From contig NZ_CP128355.1 in the NCBI RefSeq assembly GCF_038789205.1, forward strand, positions 1,178,001 to 1,242,000: a DNA stretch of 64,000 nucleotides, in the 5' to 3' direction. Under the pieces are notes generated by a model. The model was given only the letters and a program-made list of their open reading frames with translations, was not told the origin of the DNA and did no database searches. This document shows, in pieces, positions 8,381-15,419 of this stretch (position 1 is its first letter; each line of letters opens with the position of its first letter). Origin of the DNA: Staphylococcus hsinchuensis. Lineage in GTDB: Bacteria; Bacillota; Bacilli; Staphylococcales; Staphylococcaceae. A program made the position numbers and the translations under genes.

Positions 8381-9331
8381 ATGGATTTAGAAATTACAAG
8401 AAAGAACGAAACTCCTTTTCGATTGAGTGAATTCGGTATCATTGTTAAAGACATTATCGTGGAAAGTATTGAAATTGATGACAATTACGAAGATAAAGAA
8501 AATCATAACGGAAGATTATTATTATCGAGCCAGTACCGTAAACGTAAAATTACGGTGCCGGCTTTTTTTAAAGTTACAAAAATGAATGATATTCCTCGAA
8601 TGCGTGATTTACTTTATAGCTTAGTTGTTGATACAGACCAATATTATGTACGTGAGATACGTCGAAAAAGTCGTCAGAATTATGATTTTATTCAACCGAC
8701 CGAAGAAGAATATCAACCTATAAATGAATTTGGTGACCCTATATATAACGATACTCCTGATAATTATGAAGTGCTTGTTTCAGGTAAAAGGTATCAAGTT
8801 AAATGTACTGGCGTTATTAACCCGGAACAAAAAACAGACGACATTGTCGCTTTTGATTTAGAGTTTGAGACTGTTGAGTTACCTTTCGCTGAAAGTATTG
8901 GAACTAGCCTCGATTTAGAACGTGACTTAGACGGTGCTTATTGGGCTTATGATACTTCACTTCCATTTAACGAATTGAATAACAGAAGACAATATACATT
9001 TAACAATACGAATAGTTTTTATGTTTACTATCATGGCGACGTACCTAACGACCAATTTAATTTATATAAAAAAGTCACGATTATTTTAGGTAAAGATACT
9101 AAATCATTTCAATGGAATTTAACTCATTCGGATTTAATGACGATTGATGATATAGAACTGAAAAAAGGCGATAAAATCGAATATGACGGAATTCAAACGT
9201 ATCGAAACGGTATACCTATTAACAACGAGAGTAATTTAGCTCAACCAAAATTTAAAAATGGCTGGAATGATTTCGAGTTCAATCAAGTTGTAAAAAAGGT
9301 TGTTTTTGATATGAAATTTTATTATAAGTAG
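8381..9331 (+). CDS. Distal tail protein (Dit)
   Basis: A 316 aa baseplate hub protein that joins the end of the tail tube to the tip complex. The N-terminal domain shows the Dit pattern, with RLSEFGIIVKDIIVESIEID near the start, NGRLLLSSQYRKRKITV and then FFKVTKMNDIPRMRDLLYSL. The C-terminal half is a beta-rich, galectin-like region. The length is close to the 315 aa I recall for the 80alpha Dit. GGAGG precedes the ATG. It lies directly between the tape measure and Tal genes, the universal order in these phages. Confidence 0.9.
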   Translation: MDLEITRKNETPFRLSEFGIIVKDIIVESIEIDDNYEDKENHNGRLLLSSQYRKRKITVPAFFKVTKMNDIPRMRDLLYSLVVDTDQYYVREIRRKSRQNYDFIQPTEEEYQPINEFGDPIYNDTPDNYEVLVSGKRYQVKCTGVINPEQKTDDIVAFDLEFETVELPFAESIGTSLDLERDLDGAYWAYDTSLPFNELNNRRQYTFNNTNSFYVYYHGDVPNDQFNLYKKVTIILGKDTKSFQWNLTHSDLMTIDDIELKKGDKIEYDGIQTYRNGIPINNESNLAQPKFKNGWNDFEFNQVVKKVVFDMKFYYK

Positions 9332-9340
9332 GTGGTAAAT

Positions 9341-10741
9341 TTGCCAATTTTGATAAGTCCACCAAGAGGGCGTGGTATTCCCGTTTATACAAACACAACA
9401 CAGACAAATAAATTAAACGAAGATACTATTGTTAAGTTTGAAATGCTCGAAGATGAATATAACTACGATGTTATACGTGCGATTGGTAGCAAATGGATTA
9501 TAACTAACGTTGAGGGCGCTGGAGATAAACGGCCTTACGTTGTGTTTATGGTAGACCGCGAAAGTCGAGGTAAAAAGCAATTTGTTACTATTGCTTGTCG
9601 TGATAAAGCAACCGACTTAATTAAAGGTAAACGCATTTACGATAGTTTAAGTGGTAGTTTTACTGCTGAAAATTACTTCAAAATGATTTTTGAAAATACA
9701 GGACTTGATTTTGAATTAACTCACGATGTCTCAGCGTCAAAATTTGAAGATGCTGGTGAAGGTTCGACGGTTGAGGAAATGCTGAAAAAAGGCCTTGATC
9801 ATTTCGGACTTGAATATGATATCGAATTCGATAATAAAACCGAAAAATATAAGTTTGTTTTAACGCCTCAAGTCCAAAAGAAAGCCAACTATTATATTTC
9901 CGACGAGGTTAACGCGAATAGCGTGAAACTCGAAGAAGATACAGGCGAATACGCTAATTACGTTGTTGGTTATGGTGACTACACCGACGAAGAAGGTTAC
10001 AAGCAAGCGGGTCTTATCATGAAATATGAACACCCAGACATTGAGAAATATGGTAAATACGAGGCTGAGCCTCTTATGAATGGAAAAATAACAGACCAGG
10101 ACCTTATGAAAAGAGAACTACAAGCGAGACTATTAAAAACTACTAAAACATCACTAACATTAGACTTCATTGTATTACGTGAACACTTTAAAGAGGCAAT
10201 ACCTAAAGTGGCTGACATTGTCCCCGTTAAACACTCTATTATAGGTATTAACGATAAAGTACGTATTGTTGAAGTTGAAACTAAGCGCGATGAAAATAAC
10301 CGCATTTATAAACAAGATGTAGTGCTTGGTGAGTTTAGTCGCCGTGATAGGTATATGCGTCGTGTTAGTGATGCTGCCAAGGTTGTAGGTGGTCTTGGAG
10401 GTGGTACAAGTTTTTCAAGTAATTTCAAAAGTACAAAGACACAGGTCGATGCTATACGAAGTAGTACACAGAATGCTATATCTTCGACGCAAGCCTTAAA
10501 TGCAAGCGGTCGTGGGTTGCGTGGTGTAGATGGTGATGAGATTGTTGCCTTCGAAAAAGACGGGATAAAGATAAGCGATGACGGAGGAGCACATTTTACA
10601 ACAATCATCACAGGTAAAGGGTTAAATAAATCAGCTATACCACTAGCCACTGACTCATCATCAGGGTTGATGTCATCCACTGACAAAAAACGACTTGCAA
10701 CAATCGAGCAAACTTTAGAACAAATACAAAATAACCTGTAA
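9341..10741 (+). CDS. Tail-associated lysin/endopeptidase-like hub protein (Tal)
   Basis: A 466 aa protein that forms the tail tip trimer below Dit. Residues about 1-370 match the prophage endopeptidase tail family (PILISPPRGRGIPVYTN, then ITNVEGAGDKRPYV and KGLDHFGLEYDIEF). The C-terminal 90 residues include a GGLGGGTSFSSNF linker and a segment (RGLRGVDGDEIVAFEKDG) that may attach other baseplate parts. I chose TTG at 9341 because AGGTGG lies five bases before it; a GTG at 9332 would add three residues but overlaps that binding site. I see no clear catalytic residues, so the role may be structural only. Confidence 0.85.
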   Translation: MPILISPPRGRGIPVYTNTTQTNKLNEDTIVKFEMLEDEYNYDVIRAIGSKWIITNVEGAGDKRPYVVFMVDRESRGKKQFVTIACRDKATDLIKGKRIYDSLSGSFTAENYFKMIFENTGLDFELTHDVSASKFEDAGEGSTVEEMLKKGLDHFGLEYDIEFDNKTEKYKFVLTPQVQKKANYYISDEVNANSVKLEEDTGEYANYVVGYGDYTDEEGYKQAGLIMKYEHPDIEKYGKYEAEPLMNGKITDQDLMKRELQARLLKTTKTSLTLDFIVLREHFKEAIPKVADIVPVKHSIIGINDKVRIVEVETKRDENNRIYKQDVVLGEFSRRDRYMRRVSDAAKVVGGLGGGTSFSSNFKSTKTQVDAIRSSTQNAISSTQALNASGRGLRGVDGDEIVAFEKDGIKISDDGGAHFTTIITGKGLNKSAIPLATDSSSGLMSSTDKKRLATIEQTLEQIQNNL

Positions 10742-10753
10742 GGAGGTTAATTG

Positions 10754-12625
10754 ATGAGAAAAACCATATATACAAAACTCAGTAACTTATTTGGTTATCG
10801 GTTTGTAAATGAAAACGAATTGAATTATAAGGCAATACGCGACATGTTATTCGCACTCGAAGAAGAGCAATACAAACATGTAAATCGTGATGTTACAAGT
10901 CACAATGCTCATCAAATTTTATATAAATTACAAACTGGACCTGATACTACGGTTGCTAAGGAGTTAGTTTATCAAAGTCAACGGATACGTAATTTAGTAC
11001 TTGGAACAATTGGAAACGGTCAACAAGAAGTACGTGATAGTCGTACTAGCTTAGACGGTGTTAATCATCCGTTATTATCTGAAAGATTGCGCCATGATTT
11101 AACCAAAATGGATGATTCAGTACAAAAAGAGTTAAATGTTGCTGATGATAACAGTTATTTATTCACTCCGCCATTTATCCCGAGTGCTGAACCGGGTGTA
11201 AATGGTATGCCTTCAACTAATGATCCTACTGAAAATTTAAAAGCAACTTATGACACATTTGTTGATAATCAATACTGCCGTAAGGAATATGTAGGAAAAG
11301 ACCAATCGGGTGAATATGGTGTTTATCGCTATATATTTGAACCTGAGAACTACACTAAAACGATTGTATTAACATCATGTATACACGGTAATGAGTACAG
11401 CGCATTTTACGCTAATTACCATTTTATGGATTTAGTTATAAACCAATGGTATAAAAACTCACAACTTGCTTATTTACGTAAAAATGTACGCATGATTATA
11501 GTACCTATTGTAAACCCTTGGGGCTTTGCAAATAGCGAACGTGAGAACGTCAATAATGTCGATTTAAATAGAAACTTTGACTACAACTGGAAATACGGTA
11601 CAAGTAAAGCTGGTGGCGGTAGTACAGGTTCTAAAGCATTTTCTGAAGCGGAATCTAAGAACATGCGTAATATGTTCGGCAATATAGATCATGTTACTGG
11701 TCATGTGGATTGTCATAATATTGTAAGTCAAGTATCTGATTACTGCCTATTTTATCCACGTTTTGGCAATCAACAAAATAATGATTTAACTGAAATGATG
11801 CACGAGATGCAAGACACAGGTGATTATGTGACTTGGGGCTCTAGTACATTAGCATCATTTAGTAACTGGGTAGGTATCACAAAAGATATTACTTCATTCC
11901 TTCCTGAAATCTATGAAGGACGTGCAGGCGTTCCACGTGGTGCTGCTGAAATGTGGCGCTCTGTTTACTTTATTGGCAATATCATATTGAAAATAGCACA
12001 AGCAGAATCACGCGAGGATGGGCGTACAGCAAACGAGCCTATCGTAAAATCTTTTGTTTACAGTAGTCGTTATAATGGACCGGGCGTAGAACCATTTTCA
12101 TTGATTGCTAAAGATAGTTACCAGCGTATGTTGATGACACAACAACGTTTTAAAGTAACGGCTAATGGCTTTGTAGAATTAAATGGTTCTATCACAGTAG
12201 AAGTTGATCGCGACACAAAGTTCGGTGTAAATCCGGGAATCGTTCAAAACTATAATCCATTCTTTGGAAATGGTAAAACACGACGACGTCAATTGTTTAA
12301 AGTCGAACATCGTTTAACAAAAGGGATACACACGATACCAATAAACGCAGTCGCAGCCGTTCAGTATTCAACGACTGCACCACCTGGCGTACATCGAACA
12401 AATGAGGTATTTCCTGCTGTTGATGTAATGCGTAAGGAAGGTGTTGCTAAAGTAAGAAATATGATTTTAAACGTTAAATTTACACCGAGTCACAGTCATA
12501 ACGCAGTACAAATGTTCACTTCGGCAACAATGGGCAATCAAAAAGAAGAAACATTTAAACAAATATACCCTAACAAACCTACGCCTTACGACATTAGAAA
12601 CGATATTAAAATTAATAGACGTTAA
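10754..12625 (+). CDS. Baseplate protein with an M14 zinc-carboxypeptidase-like domain
   Basis: A 623 aa tail-tip protein. Residues about 160-425 carry the M14 peptidase pattern: zinc ligands HGNE (His211, Glu214) and His321 in HVDCHN, the substrate-binding VDLNRNFDYNW with Arg273, and a candidate catalytic Glu in LPEIYEGR. The N-terminal 130 residues are helical and probably anchor it to Tal or BppU; the C-terminal 200 are beta-rich. M14 enzymes cut C-terminal or gamma-linked amino acids, so a cell-wall or poly-glutamate substrate is plausible but inferred. The ATG at 10754 follows AGGAGG at seven bases. In phi11/80alpha the large gene at this position encodes the receptor-binding protein; I do not see its propeller signature here. 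Confidence 0.82.
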   Translation: MRKTIYTKLSNLFGYRFVNENELNYKAIRDMLFALEEEQYKHVNRDVTSHNAHQILYKLQTGPDTTVAKELVYQSQRIRNLVLGTIGNGQQEVRDSRTSLDGVNHPLLSERLRHDLTKMDDSVQKELNVADDNSYLFTPPFIPSAEPGVNGMPSTNDPTENLKATYDTFVDNQYCRKEYVGKDQSGEYGVYRYIFEPENYTKTIVLTSCIHGNEYSAFYANYHFMDLVINQWYKNSQLAYLRKNVRMIIVPIVNPWGFANSERENVNNVDLNRNFDYNWKYGTSKAGGGSTGSKAFSEAESKNMRNMFGNIDHVTGHVDCHNIVSQVSDYCLFYPRFGNQQNNDLTEMMHEMQDTGDYVTWGSSTLASFSNWVGITKDITSFLPEIYEGRAGVPRGAAEMWRSVYFIGNIILKIAQAESREDGRTANEPIVKSFVYSSRYNGPGVEPFSLIAKDSYQRMLMTQQRFKVTANGFVELNGSITVEVDRDTKFGVNPGIVQNYNPFFGNGKTRRRQLFKVEHRLTKGIHTIPINAVAAVQYSTTAPPGVHRTNEVFPAVDVMRKEGVAKVRNMILNVKFTPSHSHNAVQMFTSATMGNQKEETFKQIYPNKPTPYDIRNDIKINRR

Positions 12626-12637
12626 GGAGGTTTTTAA

Positions 12638-13873
12638 ATGGACGGAATGCAAAAAGAGGCGAAGTTACTCGTACATGATGAACCTTATCTAAAGCCAGTG
12701 ACGGGGCAAGGTATTAGCTTTTATAATATGGACGTTAATACGGCCGTACTTACTTTTCAGGTCAAACGCGACGAGTACCCGTTAGAAATTAGTGCACAAA
12801 ATACAGAAACTTATGCTTTTTTTGTTTCATCTAATGGTAGTACGACAGGGAAAGTCAAAGTTGAATTTATTGACCCATTGAACGGCATTATTCGCGTAAC
12901 CTTAGATGAAAATTTTCTACTTGCAGCAACAAATACCAACGTTAAAGGTCAGATATATATTAAGGCTATTGGCCGACCTGATACAGTGGTATTAAATGAA
13001 TTTACGTTTTATGTAAAAGATGCGTTAATTAATCAGATTGATGGTTCAATCAAAATTAAAGAAATACGTTTGTTTGATGAGTTAGAAACTGAAATACGCA
13101 ATAAAATCGCGCGCATCAATGAGATTGAGCAACAACTCGACACCATCGACGAACGAACTGACGCCATGCTACAAGCCGAAATACAAAATTTTAAAGCAGA
13201 AATTAATACACAGATTCAAGATGTTAAAAACTTCATTACTGCAACACAACAGAACATCACAAATAAAGCAAATGAAGTCGATGAAAATATTAGAACTTTA
13301 AATAATAATATTGATGGTACTGAAAATAGTCTAGTAACAGTTACTAAGTTAAATGAAATACTGGGAACTTATGCAACAAACGCACAAATACAAACGTTAA
13401 ACGACACAAAAGCAAATACGAGCGATGTTGTTAGTAAATCAGAACTTACTGATATTGATACGTTAATCGCTCAAAAAGTTGAAGAAAAATTTAACGGTTT
13501 AGCTGTACAAAATTATCAATTAACTGATGCAAATGGTTATATTCCACGAATTGACAACTTAGACATGTATACAATGAATGGGATTAGTAAATCAGGTTGG
13601 TATTACGTTTATGCGCCTATTAACTCACCTGAGGAAGATAGTAATAACGGTTATTTACAAGTATTTGCGAGAAGTTCAACGTATATGAAAGTGATATTTA
13701 TGCCTTATAACCGTCATAAGATGTACACACGTAATAAGATGGGAAGTACTACAGGTTGGGGCGACTGGGTCGAAATCACAAGCGGTTACAGTGTGACTAC
13801 ACGTAGCGACCAGGAGGCTATAGCTGAAGATTTAGAAAATGCTGATGCAAATGCCTCAGAAAGTGAATCATAA
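12638..13873 (+). CDS. BppU-family baseplate upper protein with lower-fibre tail
   Basis: A 411 aa fibre protein. Residues about 1-140 are the BppU N-terminal domain (VNTAVLTFQVKRDEYPLEIS, ending FYVKDALINQIDGSIKIKEI). Residues 145-235 are coiled coil (IARINEIEQQLDTIDERTD and onward). The C-terminal part has an SGWYYVYAPINSPEEDSNN segment and a GWGDWVEI motif, resembling the knob that ends many tail fibres. The protein ends in the Ser/Glu repeat SESES at a TAA. After that stop the same frame runs on for 20 further Ser-rich codons, suggesting a recent nonsense change. GGAGG precedes the ATG. Confidence 0.85.
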   Translation: MDGMQKEAKLLVHDEPYLKPVTGQGISFYNMDVNTAVLTFQVKRDEYPLEISAQNTETYAFFVSSNGSTTGKVKVEFIDPLNGIIRVTLDENFLLAATNTNVKGQIYIKAIGRPDTVVLNEFTFYVKDALINQIDGSIKIKEIRLFDELETEIRNKIARINEIEQQLDTIDERTDAMLQAEIQNFKAEINTQIQDVKNFITATQQNITNKANEVDENIRTLNNNIDGTENSLVTVTKLNEILGTYATNAQIQTLNDTKANTSDVVSKSELTDIDTLIAQKVEEKFNGLAVQNYQLTDANGYIPRIDNLDMYTMNGISKSGWYYVYAPINSPEEDSNNGYLQVFARSSTYMKVIFMPYNRHKMYTRNKMGSTTGWGDWVEITSGYSVTTRSDQEAIAEDLENADANASESES

Positions 13874-13936
13874 AGTACAAGCGAATCGGTAAGCATGAGC
13901 GACAGTTTAAGTGATGGAGGTTCTACAAATGTCTGA
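13874..13936 (+). pseudogene. Ser-rich continuation of the fibre gene beyond its stop codon
   Basis: The twenty codons after the TAA at 13871-13873 continue the same Ser/Glu/Asp-rich composition (STSESVSMSDSLSDGG) in the same frame and end at TGA 13934-13936. They overlap the next gene by eight bases, as neighbouring phage genes often do. A Lys or Gln codon turned into TAA would explain this. I cannot tell whether the stop is natural, suppressed or a sequencing error. Confidence 0.5.
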
Positions 13937-14552
13937 TTTATATAATTCTATGACTGAGTTGGTAAGAACGCATAACGATAGTAATGATTTTATGTTTAGT
14001 GTAGATTATCGTGAATCTAGTAACTTAATTACAGCGATTCATGGCGGTGGAATTGAAGCGGGTACTTCCGAACTCGCACAATATACTGCAGAAATAACAA
14101 ACTCTAATTATTTTAGTTTCAAAGGTTTAAAAAGCTCAGATAATACAGAGTTGCATGTAACATCAACGCATTATGATAATCCTTTGTTACTAACGTTAAA
14201 TAGTCAAATGAACCACACGGTATCTATTCACGGCTATGGTGATAGTGAGAAAAACACCTATATAGGTGGCAGTGATAAGCAACTTGTTACGTTGATTAGC
14301 CAATATTTAACGACAGCAGGTTTTAAAAATACAATCGCACCATCAAACTTAGGTGGGGTTGATATTGATAATGTAACAAATAAAAATAAACGTGGTGCAG
14401 GTGTTCAACTTGAGTTATCTACTGCGCAACGTAAAGCGTTATTTAATAATAATGATTTTAGTCGTGCAAATCGTGAAAGTCGTATAAATTGGAGCGACGA
14501 CCTCCGAAATTATGCGAATGCAATAGCTAAAGCACTAAGTTACGTAAATTAA
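13929..14552 (+). CDS. Poly-gamma-glutamate hydrolase family protein (phage capsule depolymerase)
   Basis: A 207 aa zinc-dependent enzyme of the PghP/YmaC type. The conserved blocks are in order: AIHGGGIEAGTSEL (His38, Glu43), LHVTSTHYDNP (His76, His81), VSIHGYGD (His101) and GVQLELSTAQRKALFNNND. This matches PghP of Bacillus phage PhiNIT1 block by block from memory. PghP cleaves gamma-glutamyl bonds of poly-gamma-glutamate. Several coagulase-negative staphylococci make such a polymer, so the enzyme could clear it during infection; that role is inferred. The ATG at 13929 is chosen over an earlier in-frame start because GGAGG lies ten bases before it. It sits among baseplate genes, so it may be a virion part. 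Confidence 0.88.
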   Translation: MSDLYNSMTELVRTHNDSNDFMFSVDYRESSNLITAIHGGGIEAGTSELAQYTAEITNSNYFSFKGLKSSDNTELHVTSTHYDNPLLLTLNSQMNHTVSIHGYGDSEKNTYIGGSDKQLVTLISQYLTTAGFKNTIAPSNLGGVDIDNVTNKNKRGAGVQLELSTAQRKALFNNNDFSRANRESRINWSDDLRNYANAIAKALSYVN

Positions 14553-14573
14553 TATGAAAGAAGGTGTATTATT

Positions 14574-14996
14574 TTGCGTAAATCATCTTTTAATGAGCTA
14601 CAAACGTTTATCCTGGTTTTCGGGTTAGGCGTTTTTTTATTATTCCGTGGGTTATTTTGGTTTGCTGAACAAGAAAAAGTATTAAATGATAGTCCGTTTT
14701 ATGTAGCACTACATGAAATTATGCCTATTTGGGTTTGGGGCATTATTGCGATGATTTTAAGCTTAATTTTAGCATCAAGTGCTTGGTTTATCCCAAGACA
14801 GAAAGTAAATAACGTATGTAATACTTTAATGCTCATAGGTGGGTTAGGTAATGCAATCTTGTACTTTTTAATGACAAGTGCAAGTATTTATAATTCAATC
14901 AACTGGTTATCAACAGCACAGTTTTCTGTACTTACAGTGGTTTGCGGCGCTATAGGTTTTATGGGAGGTGCCGAAATTTATGACAGACGACACTAA
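14574..14996 (+). CDS. Phage membrane protein with four predicted transmembrane segments
   Basis: A 140 aa hydrophobic protein with apparent membrane helices near residues 10-30, 50-72, 82-102 and 112-132 and short charged loops. The start is TTG at 14574 with AGAAGGTG upstream. I do not recognise the family. It lies between the capsule hydrolase and a DUF2951 protein, a spot where staphylococcal phages often carry one or two small proteins of unknown role. Its reading frame overlaps the next gene by 17 bases. A role in exclusion or envelope contact is possible but unsupported. Confidence 0.7.
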   Translation: MRKSSFNELQTFILVFGLGVFLLFRGLFWFAEQEKVLNDSPFYVALHEIMPIWVWGIIAMILSLILASSAWFIPRQKVNNVCNTLMLIGGLGNAILYFLMTSASIYNSINWLSTAQFSVLTVVCGAIGFMGGAEIYDRRH

Positions 14997-15375
14997 ATTC
15001 GTTTTAAAGCATGAGTACGAACGTGATAAAGGTAAAATATACGAAAGGTTTAACCATGATGAAATAAAATACAATGAAAAATTTTCAGAACTAAATAACA
15101 AAATTGAAAGACAAACAGACCTGCAACAACGTATGTTGGACTCCCAAGAACGACAAGAAAAGAATGGCGAAAAATTAAATACAACGATGGAAAAAATTGG
15201 TTCCGAGTTTCTTGATATTAAGTATAAAGTACAATCTCATGATGAAAAATTATCTATTGTACAAGGTGTTATCAATGAAAAAGAAAAAGGTAACGCTCAG
15301 ATAATTGGTATTATTTTAACCGGTATTTTTGGGGTTATCAGTGCCGCCATTGGTGCAGCAAAAATATTTTTTTAA
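14980..15375 (+). CDS. DUF2951-like phage protein: coiled coil with C-terminal membrane anchor
   Basis: A 131 aa protein. Residues about 10-95 are charged coiled coil (including KFSELNNKIERQTDLQQRML), and residues about 107-131 form one hydrophobic segment (IIGIILTGIFGVISAAIG). This is the pattern of the DUF2951 family found near the tail and lysis genes of staphylococcal phages; the function is unknown. The ATG at 14980 is preferred over an upstream GTG because GGGAGGTG stands nine bases before it. A strong terminator follows. Confidence 0.8.
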   Translation: MTDDTKFVLKHEYERDKGKIYERFNHDEIKYNEKFSELNNKIERQTDLQQRMLDSQERQEKNGEKLNTTMEKIGSEFLDIKYKVQSHDEKLSIVQGVINEKEKGNAQIIGIILTGIFGVISAAIGAAKIFF

Positions 15376-15377
15376 GT

Positions 15378-15402
15378 CAGTTACATGTGTAACTGGCTTT
15401 TT
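15378..15402 (+). terminator. Hairpin terminator before the tail hydrolase gene
   Basis: CAGTTAC and GTAACTG pair around ATGT and are followed by a T-rich run. It separates the DUF2951-like gene from the intron-split hydrolase. Confidence 0.75.
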
Positions 15403-15419
15403 ATTTTGGAGGTGGATAT

